DNA of 64,000 bases from the NCBI RefSeq assembly GCF_947507565.1, contig NC_089182.1, forward strand, positions 1,798,001 to 1,862,000. Reading direction: 5' to 3'. A program made the translations under genes and the position numbers. This stretch comes from Oscarella lobularis. Lineage: Eukaryota; Porifera; Homoscleromorpha; Homosclerophorida; Oscarellidae. Every line of letters begins with the position of its first letter. The first letter of the stretch is position 1. The notes below the pieces were generated by a model. The model did no database searches and was not told the DNA's origin. It saw only the letters and a list, made by a program, of their open reading frames with translations. Positions 33,901 through 45,884 of the stretch are shown here, in pieces.

Positions 33901-35008
33901 ACGAGCCGAAACGGAATCGTTTCGTCAATTCTTCGGAAGAGACAATAAGCCTATAGTGACACTCTGTCAAAACGCGCGGTGAAACTAAATCGGGGCCTTT
34001 CTTATTACCAAATTCATCGCCTGCAAACTGACCGCCGCCGCTCGATCGACACCGTAACATTCGACCATTGTACCATCGACGACGACAACGATTTCGGCCC
34101 GTCGCTCTTCGCCGCCGCCGCCGCTACTGTTTCGACTCGTCGCCATGTCGTTACGGGCTTCTATGAAAATTAGTATTGTCCAAGGGCACCGGGGTTCTAT
34201 AAGGATAAGTCGAGACCGTCGCTGAAGAATGCCGCCGTTTGACGAATGTAGACGACGTGCAAATCGCCCGATATCGCTCCGATGACTTCACCTCGCGGTT
34301 CAATGCGAAATGTGTTTCCATTCGTTTCGAAGACGCCTTCCTGCATAAACGATCAAAGCATACAAATGAAATTCTCTATGGTCTCTGTCATTGTTAGTAT
34401 CAGCTACGGAACGTCCGGCGCCAGAAAGCGTCGCCAGATTACAAAGCCACTACAAAACCAACTCAATTATCGACAATTTGAATTTGAACTCGGAAGAAGG
34501 AGAACGGGGCGCATGGAAAAAGGTACTTTGACGTCAGACGCGCTAAGAAAAATACGGTAGCCTTTATCTTACCAGACCGCGACAAAGGGACACCGCCGCG
34601 AATGATTTCCGATCATTAGAGACGCGTCCGGTATAGTAGCAGCTGCTTTCTATGAATCGCTCCGCGCGGCTTCCATTCAAATGACGCTGCTCCTCAACGA
34701 GGAAGCCGGCGGCAAGGAGTCGGTTATTGCGTCGCAGACGGAGGCGGACTGTCTGGGCGCGCAAAGGCACCGTTACGGTGACCGATTCTGACGTTACATT
34801 CGGCAGAACGACGGAAACGATTTCGTTCGCGACGTCGGAGCTCGTCGCGATGCCTATAGAGAAATATAGCAATTAATCGAACGAGTGAAGAGGAGGAGGA
34901 AGTGCCGATCCACTTGAGACGAGCAACTATAAATGAATATCTATTTGGCTCACTTGCGGCGCTGGCTAGTAGGGAGGCGATCAAGATAAACGACGTCAGT
35001 TCGATCAT
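30961..35008 (-). CDS. ADAMTS metalloprotease with thrombospondin repeats and C-terminal PLAC domain
   Basis: A secreted zinc protease of the extracellular matrix. Start ATG at 35008 opens a signal peptide (MIELTSFILIASLLASAA). The propeptide (VRLRLRRNNRLLAAGFLVE) follows, then the metalloprotease (AEIVVVVDGTMVECYGVD, RNESDHDVALLLTR). The zinc site HELGHTFGMPHD spans an intron, and RPQIMGEKI holds the Met-turn. The disintegrin-like region, a TSR (WSSWSKYDSCSMSCGRGVQ) and the cysteine-rich region (SGKSFQYRLCHIQACPPG, DGLACGNDDQHVCVQGKC) lead to DDCGVCGGNGSSC and the spacer (VALKSGLHSNFFFNGQAI, GASVIYQRNHDHSETIFIKG). Further TSRs follow (WSACPRSCGGGRQTRQLVC, CSASCGVGQRRRVVTCVE, CSITCGEGKQW). 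The last exon is a PLAC module ending SERDCCQSCLATR, stop TGA at 30961-30963. The active-site residues are all present, so it should be catalytic. Confidence 0.88.
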
Positions 35009-35257
35009 CGCGCAGCGGCCGCGTTGCGTGGTACTGTATGCGTGGTGAGATACGCATTGAATGAATGAATCACGGACGAAACGACTTGTCTTATTTGCGC
35101 CTCGTGACGACGTCACAAACTCATTCTGACTTGCTAGTTTTTGCATGTGTAGTCCTAAGCAAACCTCCGGGACCGCGCCGATCCCCTGCCTTCATAATGC
35201 GCGCACGCGACCCCCGTCGTTTCGTCCGAAAGGTTTCTCTTACGTAGCGGTGTCGTG

Positions 35258-38200
35258 TCAATTGAAACTCTGACTTTTCTCCTCTGACCTTTTTCTCCGT
35301 AATCTAACACAAATTAGTTCTAGTGTATGGTGCTGGTTTGTTCGCGCAGGAATTAAATAACAATAACAATGACTGGGTGGTTCTGGTACATGGGCACTAC
35401 GATGAGTCATGATGCATGCACCCCGCAAGACCGCTCGCAATAACGCACGGTGTTTGCCTACCTTGTTCGCACAAATTCGCGATACTTCTCGAGTTCCTCT
35501 TCGGCGACGGAACAGCGAACCATCAATTGGGCCCGTTCCACTTCCAGAGCGCGCTACGAGTAAAACAAAACATGTTTCCAAAAACGTCTGTTTTTCTGAG
35601 AACGAATGTTGTTTTTGAAAGTGACGTGATTGTTTTACCTGCGTCGTTCGAGTAAAATCTTCTAAGCGCTCCGTCAGATGACCCCAGCCGTTTTCGTTCG
35701 ACCTGCGCGCATGCAGACCACAATCAGAGAAGCACTTGCAGCAAAACATGTACAAAAGCAGAAGCACGTGCAAGAGACGTCCGCGTGTGTGCATATGCGT
35801 AGCGGCATGAGGTATCTTACCCCGAACTTGGCTCGAGCTTCGTCAAATCGTTGGCACCCTACATAGACATGCAAAATCAACAAAAGCACTGCGGGTGGCG
35901 GAAAATGCGACGAAAGGAAATCGCTACACACGGCGTCGGTGTCGGCGTCGGCGGCATGTACATTCAATCAAGATACGAAAGCAATCAGTTCCCTTTACTC
36001 AATCGGAATATCTTCCATTAGCATGCACGCTAACACTTGGCGACATTGTGATGGATATTCGCGCGCGACCGTGTACCCACCTCGAGACGCTTCAGATGCC
36101 TTCTGAGTTCCGCAATGGTCTGCGCACGAGGAAAAATCAATATAAAAAAGAGTGAAACGAGACAATCGAGGAAACAAACAAAAGACGGCACCTGTTTCTG
36201 TTCGGAAATGATGTGATCGGCGTCCGACACTTGACGGGAGGAATCAGAACTGCCCTGTGAGAAAAAGACAACAGTGAGGAACGTCCCCGAAGTCGACGAT
36301 GCACGGCGCGCAGCGGGAAGACCACTAAAACCGCTACGTCGCTCTGACATCCTATGTAGGTGGTCGACTCCTATCGGTTGCTCTTTCGCCTTACCAGAGG
36401 AATTTCCGCTGGTTTCATCCCCAAATTCGACAGCTGACGTTTCGTCTCCCTGACGAGGAGGTCGGAAAAGACAACTCAATTCGTACGCTAATCGATTGCA
36501 AAGACCCTACAGGTAAGCGGCTTCGAGACGATCGCGATCGCGAGCCGCGTCGTCGGCCGCCCGTTTCGCCGTCGTCTCTCTTCTCTCCAGTTCGACGACT
36601 TTGAAGTCGAACGACGCGCGAATGTCGCGAAACATTGCGTCGACGAAGGACTTGAGAGTCGGCTCGTGCCGCTGATCGCCGTCAAAAGACGAGGCGAAAT
36701 TCTTTGAAGACGTCATTTACGAATCGATGCAGCTGAGTGTCTCTCTCACCGTGACGTCGTAAATGTATCGTTTAAGACGCTCTTGAAATTCGTCGGTGAG
36801 CTGATTGAGTTGAGTCTCTAGACGATATTTCTCTTTCTCCAAATCCGAACGAACGGTGCCGAGCGTCAAAAGTTCCTACACACAGAGATCCCTAACAAAT
36901 CCAAAAAAAAATCATCATTATCTCCCACATCAGACTGCTTCTCCACGGTTCGTTTCATTTCCTCCAGGATACGACGAACGCGAGATAGTTCATTTTTCAG
37001 CGAAGCCGACTCTCTAACGAGGCGTGAACGCGCGAGCATACGGCGACGTCCGCTTTTTCCTCACCGTGTCTTTTCCTCGCCAACAAAAGGCGGCTAGAAA
37101 AATCAAACACGTCACAAAAGCACTTGTGAGTCCGTCGCTAATCACATTTGCATCGTATCCTCTCGTCGCCGTGACGTCAATAGCGGGTTCAGTCTAGAAG
37201 AAACCGGACGACACGCGAAGCCATCAGAATTCAGAAATGCAGAACGCCAAATGAGAATGAGAACTTCCACCTCGATTTCTGTTGTTTTATTCGCTGTGGT
37301 TCGAAACCGTTCTACTTCTCGACTCGTCGTCGTTACGTCGATCTCATCCTATAGAATAAACCGTGACGTAGTCACACGTTTGTATTTTTTCTCTCTTTCT
37401 CTCACAGGAGTTTTCTCTAGCTCGTCGACGCGCTTCGCTAACGACGCTCTAGCGTTGATTAGATTGATCATTTCGATGCTCAACTCTTCGTTTTTCTTTC
37501 GCTGAGCAAAATTGCCTCAAACGTCTATTGAGTATTCCTTTCGCGCGTCCTTTTTACCTCCGCTTGAAGTCGGTCTCTCATGGACAGATAATTCGCGTTC
37601 AGCGTCAGGTGTTCGTCTCTCAGATCCTGATGTTCGACTTTGAGTTCGTCGAACTTGGTCTCCGCTCTCTTCGACGTCTCTTCTTTCCGTCGCGCCTCCT
37701 CCTGAGCGACGTCCAGCTCGTCTTTCAACTTCAAAACCTAACGTGGACGTTGACGTCAAGTATTCTCTTCACTATTCCAACTTTTGTTCGCACTTGCGTC
37801 TCCAGTTCGTGTGTAATCTCCGTTCTTCCTTTCTCCAACTGATTCTTCTCCAGTTGGAGGTCGATAACAGCTTGAGCCAACTAGAAAAAAAAAACAATAA
37901 CAAGCGTCCCTCTCTTACAGAACAAGTAAGGAAGCAACGGCGTAACGTTCATTTCTTCGACCGCGAATTAAGTAGCCACCTGCAGTCTTTCCTCTTCGCT
38001 GCTAACCAGCTCTTCCGTCTTCTTCGCTTTGGAATCGATCAACTCCTGTTGCTGCGCTTGAATCCTCGTTAAATGCGCCTCCAAACGTTCGTTCCTCTCG
38101 CGCAGACGAAACTACGGTAGTCATTATCAAGGACCCGCGCATTCGTTCGTTCGTTCGTCCCCCACTTTAACGTACCAGGTCGCCTTCGAGTCGAATCGCC

Positions 38201-39457
38201 TTATCCTTTGCCTGGAGATGTCCACTTACGCCGCGTCGCGACGCAAGTTCCGGCGGCCCACTCGGCGCTCCGACTTCGCCGACGATCGACCTCCTCTTCA
38301 AATTCAACATAGCCATTCTGTATCGAGTCAAAAGCGACTATCAAAAATCAAATACGAACGTCAATTTCGTCTCAATTGTCTAGCTTGTACCTGAGCTTCT
38401 CGGGTATTCTCGACGGGAAAATTGTCGATCTGAGCGAGCTGTTTCGAAACGCGAAGGGAAACGCTCGTAGCGCTCGTTTCGTGCGACTTGAACGTGACCA
38501 AAGCGCTCGTAACACAATTTCCTCCGAGCGCGTCATCCATCAACAGGGTCAACTTGGAACCACTAAAAAAAGTATGAAAAAGTCCCCCTTGACGGACGGA
38601 CGGACGAACGAACGGACTCGTAGAATGCCAATCGGTCTCGCCCCGTCGACGGACGCGTCATATTCGCGACGAGTTCGTCGAATTTCAGCAGGGACGTGTT
38701 CAGATGAAGTCCCCCGCGTCTCCGCGCCACTTCCGCGGAGCCGATCAATCTATCCGCCCCGGGCAGACAGAAGACGTTAAAAATAGCGACCACGCCTCTC
38801 TACATTAAAATATAATATTTTCCCAATTAATGATAATTGAAACGTCTTGACTTGTGAAGTCATGGTGACGGAAGCGACGATCGTCGTGGCGTCGCGCGAT
38901 CGGCCCGTTTCGCGCTCCTCGTCGCGTCGACGTTCGACGCCGGCGCGAAACGCGTCGATCGTCTCGTCGCCGTCGCGCAATTCGACGCGCGTCAAATTGG
39001 CGACGTGATTGCCGCGCGTCGGATCGTTCGTTTCGACGTCGAGCGCTTCCGCCGCCGACGCCGAGCGCACTCGGAGAAGATCGCGAAACGTTTCGCTGTA
39101 GATTTCGTAGAGGGAGAAGTGAAAGCGAGCCGATTCGGAGCGATTGGGCGAGCGAAATAGATCGCCGAGCAGCGACGGCACGATTCCGTCGGCGTCGTCG
39201 TCGCCGTGCAGGCCCAGCGCGCGCGATTTGCCCGATTCGGCTTCGCCGAAGACGATCAGCGACGCGTTGTAGCCGTGGAGGAATTTTGGGAGGAGTTCGG
39301 CGCCGATTGTACTTCGATACACTTCGGAATTCGTCTTTTCCGAGCCGAAAACTAACTGGAAGTGGGGATTGGCAAGCGTCGACAGCTCGACGAGTGACGT
39401 CGACGACGTGTCGAGTCTCATTGACGGCGAAATCCTCGCGTAAACTTTGACTTTCAT
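35258..39457 (-). CDS. Divergent kinesin-motor-like coiled-coil protein (CCDC78-like)
   Basis: Start ATG at 39457 (MKVKVYARISPSMRLD). A kinesin-type fold is visible: FQLVFGSEKTNSEVYRSTIG, then GYNASLIVFGEAESGKS with a P-loop near 39226-39249, FHFSLYEIYSETFRDLL, and later KLTLLMDDALGGN. The switch motifs are degraded: where kinesins have SSRSH this protein has SRDATTIVASVTM, and the switch II LAGSER is LPGADRL. Downstream exons encode a long coiled coil (EELVSSEEERLQ, LKLKDELDVAQEEARRKEE, ERFRTT, FVDAMFRDIRASFDFKVVEL, WGHLTERLEDFTRTTQ, ALEVERAQLMVRCSVAEEEL). Motor-like head plus long coiled coil recalls invertebrate CCDC78, a centriole-amplification protein; that name is tentative. The C-terminal exon and stop near 35258 are uncertain. 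The LRR gene ends 113 bp upstream. Confidence 0.6.
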
Positions 39458-39569
39458 TTTTTAGTGTCCCGGATTGTATATCGCACCAACAACACTGTAC
39501 AAAAAATAAATTTGAACGAAACAAACCTTTGAATTAAAATATTATTGATAGTATATGAGCAAACTAAAA

Positions 39570-42500
39570 TCAAGAGTCGTGCTTATTTCTCGGTATCGAA
39601 ACGGCTCCCAGCTTGCGAACAAACGGCACCCGGTATGACGATCCTATTTCGTTTCTCCGCATCGCTGTCCTACTTGTGCCACCACCGTAAAATCTCATCT
39701 CGTTAGACGCGACTGCCTGCCTACGAAAAAAAAACAATTGCGTTTGCTTACATGAAAACTGATGCAACATTCAATAGATCGAACCTCTTGATGACCGCCG
39801 GATCCGTTGCAGACATTCCTCGCATTGCGGACGATGTCGACGTCGCCGTGGAAGGCCGAGAGGCGGGAGAAATCCGACGTCCGGTTGCCTGCACGTTCAA
39901 CGACGACGACAGCGACGATGCGGCGGCTGTTCGATTGTCGCTTTTTCTCTCCCTCCGAAACAGCAGTTTCGCGGGGCGAAACGCCTGCAGCGGCGGATCA
40001 ATCACAACTGGCCGCACGGATTCGCCGGCTACCCAGACGCGATCGACGGCGGCAGGAGCGGGAGCGCTTTCGTTGCCGCTGCCACGACGAACAGGAAGAC
40101 CCAGTCGAAGTCGCAACTCGATGTCGCTGCGAGGACTCAAAACCGCCGCCGTCGCCGGGCTGCTTAATCTCGTCGAACGCCGATGATGAATATCTTCGTC
40201 CGAGTTCGACGATGACGTCGTGGCGACATCGTGCGGAACAAAAACGGTGACGGAGGCCGGAACGGTCGCGTCGTCGGTGGTTTCCATTTCCGATTCTTCC
40301 GTCGTCGTCGTAGTAGTAGTAGTAGTCATTGGTTTCTCCTCTTCGTCCGTTGTCGAAGCGGATAGCAGCTGCGCTTCGCTTTCAGTCGGTTGGATGTTGG
40401 ATGCACTTTGAAGGTCGACTCGTAGACTAAATCTTGAAGGCAACGCGGACACCTGAACCAAAGCGCGTCAAACGCATTTTATCTCCGCGCGGACGGATAC
40501 GATGCTCACCGCGGGAGACGGTTGACGCTGCGACTCGACTAGATCGTTCGTACTAGGAAACGGAGACGACATCGGAGGCGGACACGGATCGTCGTTATGC
40601 GAGTCTAGAATGCCGTCGGTTCGCGTCAGCATTTTTGCACGCGCTTCCGACGGACTGGGCATAGGCGATGTCGTTTCAACGAGCTTCTGTCGACTTTCCT
40701 GCAAATTCGACATGGAGAAGAGTAAGCTCTGCGAAGACCAGGCCGTTTTGGGTGCTCTGAATACACACAGAAATGATAGATAGACGCGAGGGAGAACGAT
40801 TACGACTTCATTGAGCCTCACGTCTTAGCGGAAATCCCAACCGGTTTCCAATATCCAGCTGTATCCCATACAAGCTTCTTACTGCTGAGATACTCGTAGT
40901 TCTCTTCGTCTTGAGATGCGCTCGTAGGAGCTACGATAAAAGAGATGCCCCGACTACTTCGACGCGTATAGTGAAAAACGTACAAACTGCTCCCGAGGTC
41001 TTTTGCACGAGGACCACCTCGCTGTCGGGAAGGGCAACAACGCGACCAAGTTTCTATAACATAAAGCAGAATAGCACAGACGTAACGAAATGTAAGACGA
41101 CTCTACCTCTTTTCCAAAAAGTACGCTGTCGCCAAGTGCTAAGCAAAACTAGCATCTTTCTTTCTTTGAGAAAGAGATGGTGTTCTTTACCTGGTGTTTT
41201 AGGTGACGAGCGACTTGCGTAGAAGAACGATCGACTGGGGCTAGAGGAGCGAGCTCTTGGCGATGATGTACTTGCCATTGGTGTATTAGTTGGAGACGAA
41301 AATGGTCGTTTCTTAGCCGTAGTCTAAACTATTCGATTAAAAAAAATTCCATTTGCATTTGCCATACCGTTTGCGTTCGATAACTTGAATGGCTCTTGGC
41401 TCCTAAAGGAAGTTTTAGTAAGGACGCGAGATCGGTTATTGGCATCTCCGTACGTGACGTGTCTTTCATTTCTTGCAAGAGAAGACTGGCAATTTGATGC
41501 TGAATCACGGACCCATCAACCTGGTGGCACAAAGAAATTGAAAAAAAAAAGAAATGAAACGAGCGTGAACTCCCTCGCACCCCCTCAGATCGCTCCGTCC
41601 ACATAATCGAACGAACTTTGTCGGGAAGCGACGGATTTTGGGTCGCAGCGACGAGCAATTCCATTAGGCCTAACAAAAGAAAAATACTCAAGAACAAAAC
41701 GTCGTCGAATGAATGAGCGTACGCGTACCGAGCTCTCTATCCATGTGAACGTAAAAGGCCGGAACGAGACAGAGGAGCTGAACCACTTCCGACGAGAGTA
41801 AACACAGCGCTTCTCTAGAGCTACAAAATTACGAAGCACTTCAACGGCAGAAAAACAATAAAGACTGCATGCATGCACACGCGTTTACAGTGATTTGGAA
41901 ACGATTCGGTGAATGGGCATTGCAGCGCTTTTGAGAGGAAGAACACGAAGTAGTGTACGCGTAGCTTGTTTCAGTGACTGATAAAGAGTAGAATAAACGC
42001 CCCCGTTCTATTATAAAACAAATGTTTCTTTATTATTTTTTTAAATTAGTTTCGTCACTTACGAGTCCGCTTTCTCTGTCAAGTACGATCGCATTAAATA
42101 GCAGAAAGGCAGCGTGGAGTTTGCGACGCGACTCAAGTCGAAAAAAGGGCAAGCATTCCACGGGTCTAACAAAAGAGAAAATCCCCAAAGACTTAGTTGC
42201 ATAAGTTCCAGGAGAAATATAGCTGATCTACCCAATCTGCACTAGTTTTGCTACTTCTAGAGTCGATTCAATGATGGTATGAGGCAAGGGAAACATAATT
42301 GATACCTGTAGTGGTGGTAGAAAAATTGACACAAAGATCCTCCCTATTTTTCAAAAGTTTACCAATAGCAGGAGTAAAAACATATTGCATCGTTCCACTT
42401 GGTCGCCACTTCTCATGTCCATCAGAAGCTCGACGTAGGGCGGCGGATGCACGTCGCGAACGCCCATCCTGTAGAAAAAGTAAAATCAATGAAATTGATT

Positions 42501-43967
42501 CATTGATTCGTTCCACAAAGAGACGAACTTACTGCTGTAGATGTCGTGCAGCCAACAAGAGTTCCTGCTGAAAGTCGTACGCTAAATATTGAAGTCGTCG
42601 CTCGTCAATTTCTTGACACAAAGAACCCCAGTTATACCAGAGCATTTAAACGCATTACAGTTTTACCTCTCGTTTGGAAAGCGTTGGCAGGAAATCTCTT
42701 CATCATATGTGTAGTCTACATCATGTGACGGTGCTTTTTCAAAATCGACCTTCTCTTCCTGTCTTACCCTTTCGCCGAAGATGCCCGTCACGGAAAGGTT
42801 CTTCATGTGAGTCGGAATGAAAAGAGGCTCGCCCAGCCTGCGACGCTACACACGCATGAAAGAATTATACTGGAACCGGTGTCTCTAGACTCCTCAGGCG
42901 TACCACTGGTCTTCTCCCGCTTGAAGACTCCTTGAAAAAGGCCTGAACTCTTTTACGCTCTGAAGCTAAGAAAAAATATATTTATTTGCTAAAACGTAGT
43001 TTCTTATTAATCACCGGTGATAAGAACTCCGTCCAACATCCAAGCATTCGGGAAAATGTCTATCACTTGAAGACGATCTGCAACAAAAAGGTCCCGTCTG
43101 TGAATGTCACGTTTTTCAAAAAAAACGACGTCTTTTTCTGACAGTTTGGATCCTTTTCGAGTTTCGGATTTCCGTGCAGTCGCAAGTCGACGACGATCAT
43201 GTGCCGTATCTTTCTCAATTCGGACCAATCAAGTTGATTCGACGACAAATCGAGCGTTCCGAGCGCAATAAACTTCGACAAGCCGTCGAGACACCGAATC
43301 TAGAGAGAGAGAGAGAGAAAAAAAAAATCGACAGAGTTCTCGTAGGAATCGTCGTGTCCGCGATTCACACCACAAGGCATGGCCTCATGAATAAATTAGG
43401 AGTCGACGTTCGTTCGCTGCACGAAACGACGTCGCGGAAAATCGCTCGGCAACGCGCAGCGAAGGATTTGCCGCGAGATTTTCCGGTCGCGACGTGTAAA
43501 TGGGCGGGGTTCATAACAACGTAACAAATACGGTAAGCGAAAACGGCGCCCCTCCTCCTCCTCTCCTCCTCTCCTCTCGTCGTTCGCCCCCACGCGTCGC
43601 TCACCTTGTTGCGACTGCAGTCGATTTTCCACAGCGCCGCGCTCTGTTCCACGCCGTCGATCGATTCGAGTGCGTTGTCGCCGAGGAAGAGGTGAGAGAG
43701 CTTTGGACATAGGGCCAGTTTCGAATCGAGGCACACTGCAAGGCAGTCATGTTGGCGTACGATCGCCAGCGAGGACTTTTTTGTACCGATTGACTTGTTG
43801 GAAAGGTCTAAGTATTCGGTCGAGTCGAATGGAACGGACGAACAAGACTTCAGCATCTGAAAGAACGAGAAAACGCTATCGTGGAGAGATCTTTTGAGCC
43901 GCTCGGACGATCTGATGCCAACCTGTGAAGTCAGTCTCATTTTTCTAGTGAGTCGGGAGACGTGCAT
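39570..43967 (-). CDS. Leucine-rich-repeat protein with Ser/Thr-rich C-terminal region, family not recognised
   Basis: Start ATG at 43967 (MHVSRLTRKMRLTSQ). LRRs follow: STEYLDLSNKSIG, LCPKLSHLFLGDNALESIDG, LWKIDCSRNK, LGTLDLSSNQLDWSEL, VVDLRLHGNPKLEKDP and an LRR cap-like VIDIFPNAWMLDGVLIT. Then come a helical region (VSGLVSFEALCLLSSEVVQ-type exons near 41760-42160, LLVAATQNPSLPDKVRSIM), a Ser-rich linker (STSSPRARSSSPSRSFFY), a small beta segment (LGRVVALPDSEVVLVQKTSG) and a long disordered tail with a poly-Thr run near 40300. The last exon ends VPFVRKLGAVSIPRNKHDS, stop at 39570-39572. LRR-cap plus disordered tail is common among ciliary or centrosomal scaffolds, but I do not recognise this protein. 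It is unclear whether the tail exons (39570-40830) belong to the same transcript, although splice motifs and frame support it. Confidence 0.6.
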
Positions 43968-44717
43968 GCGGTCGAGTGGAGGAGATTTTCGAAGAAGCCA
44001 TCGACGCGAGGGGTTGGAGGCGGCGATACGCAAGCGCGTCGCGAGGATCCCGCACGTGATCCACATTTGAAATGAAATGTGGCATACAGACAGACGGTGC
44101 AGACTGTGCAGTTACTATGCCGGCCACACAACAATTTCATATATTCGTACAAAACCTAGACAAACAAAGAGATCTCATCCACGAAAAGAAAAAACCTACG
44201 GCGGTTCCTTCAAATAGGGAATTTTCCTCTTGTAATCTAAGGAAAACATGGTTAGGTAAGGCCATGTCTCCTTGGCTTTTTTTAGCCTTTGAGTTCTCTT
44301 CTACTTAGTTAATAAGCAAAATTCAATTTCAAACTAAAATAAAGCAAAATGGCTTTAGCTTTTTCCAAGGTAACGAAAAACAACATGGAATTTCCTAAAG
44401 TAATAAGGCCATGGGATCACATGATGGCTCACAAAAGGCCATCATTATCTAGTTACTTACTACTTGGGGTGACACATAACTACTGTACCCCTCAGTTCAG
44501 TTCAGTTCTGAACTGAACACAGAACTGCCCCTCCCCCAAATCTAAACCTCTGTCTCTTCGGGCGATCGTATCAGAAGGCACATTATCAGCTCGCAGTTGG
44601 GTTTGCGTGCTGGAAATCGAGCCCTGGGAAATGAGTCTGTTGTACCATAGATATAGGAGGGTTACGTGAACTTCAACTATAGAGGACATCAATGAGGCCG
44701 TTCATATCAATCGTAAA
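43968..44717. other. Intergenic, AT-rich, with (CAGTT)n tract and no recognised gene
   Basis: Contains several GGCCAT-type repeats (44230-44450) and a CAGTTCAGTTCAGTTCTGAAC tract near 44495, similar to the 3' tail of the retrotransposon at 14637. It may be a relic of a truncated insertion. Confidence 0.35.
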
Positions 44718-45011
44718 TCAGTATGCCAAACAACAGAAGCACAAAAGAGCCAATATGTTCCTATTTAGGAACATACCTAAAGTCCATGCAGTAGCGGCCT
44801 CGCGAATTTTTCTCTTGTATCCGGCTAGAAAGTAGAGATCGTGGCACTGCAAAAGCTTACTGTCCTGAAAACAAGGCCACACATAGCAATTGACCAACTG
44901 CTCATACTTTGTCTCGCCTTGTTTGCCCGACCAATCAAAATCAACAATTTTAACAGAACCGTTGGAGCAGACAAGAATGTTGGGGCCTCGAAAATCTCCG
45001 TGGACATAGTC
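44718..45011 (-). pseudogene. Fragment of a protein-kinase-like C-lobe
   Basis: An acceptor-like TGTAG precedes an open frame beginning DYVHGDFRGPNILVCSNGSV and continuing KIVDFDWSGKQGETKYEQ, WPCFQDSKLLQCHDLYFL, with a stop at 44718-44720. The catalytic-loop pattern HGDxxxxN and the DFD metal-binding motif are present, but the N-lobe (Gly loop, Lys, Glu) is not found in the following 800 bp upstream on that strand. It resembles kinase-like domains of the HGDLRxxNILV...DFDWAGK type seen in fungi and other eukaryotes. It lies about 150 bp from the dispersed repeat, so it may be a broken or captured gene piece. Confidence 0.55.
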
Positions 45012-45120
45012 CTACAGCTCAGTCCTACACACATAGTGTACGTACATACATAGGGCTCATGTTTAGGATCCTAATTAGGCGTTCTCTGATACTGGCTTTG
45101 AAGTTTATTGTATGTGTAGG

Positions 45121-45144
45121 CAGAGATTAAATATTTAATCTCTG
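45121..45144. repeat. Perfect 24-bp palindrome
   Basis: CAGAGATTAAAT followed at once by its reverse complement, with no loop. It lies just outside the dispersed repeat copy 2. Confidence 0.9.
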
Positions 45145-45161
45145 GTTTAGGTATGTCCGGT

Positions 45162-45663
45162 ATGTGTACGGGTCATATTTACTGTTACCCGTACACGCGT
45201 ACATACCCACGCATATACGGCATATGCCCGCATATAGTTCCCGCATATACAGTACAGGGCACAGTACAGTGGCCAGTGCAGTACTGTACATGAGTGGATA
45301 GGATTGATTGTGACGTCAGAGCGTGACAATCAAAACAGTCGTTTCGGTTTCTCAGCGCATTTATAAAACGGAAAATAGCACAGATCAAGCATTTTTCCGT
45401 TCATCAAAGAAAAAACGCTTTATTCGCGCCTTTTTTGGGTCACCGTTTTGGGCCCATTTCGCGCATGCGCTTTACAAAGTAAGGGTTTTCCTTCCTATGT
45501 GACGTCACAATACTGTACCGAACAGACGTACATACATACATACACTTCCGGCCTTGAGATCCTTGAGATCACGTTTGAGAGCCGAGCCAGAGAGAGCCTC
45601 CCTCGCCGTTATACGGGCTCGCAAACTGCGTTTGCCATCCCGTACAACTGCGGTGGTCGGCTC
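45162..45663 (-). repeat. Dispersed repeat, copy 2
   Basis: Reverse-complement match to 14200-14636. It is longer than copy 1 because it has extra sequence at about 45215-45295 (GCATATACGGCATATGCCCG and CAGTACAGTGG motifs) and at 45560-45640. The outer part GTGTACGGGTC...GTTACCCGTACAC forms a terminal hairpin in both copies. Confidence 0.8.
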
Positions 45664-45884
45664 AATACGCGGTATGGCGACAGCCCAAGCCTCGCCTTTT
45701 GTGCGCATTCCTAAAAACTGTTACCAACCACCAAAGTTGCGAATATCTGAGTAAACATAACGTTTTCTTTAAACTCATTCAAATAGACAACATAAACAGT
45801 GTAATGGAAATGACAAGAGAAAACGACAAAAAGCGCTTCAATAGCGTCAGATTTCGGCCCAGTAGAGAGAGGGAAATGAACGCG

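Noticed and set aside
38563-38793. Kinesin switch-II exon read as a separate small gene
   Set aside because: It continues the motor-like frame and has splice motifs on both sides.
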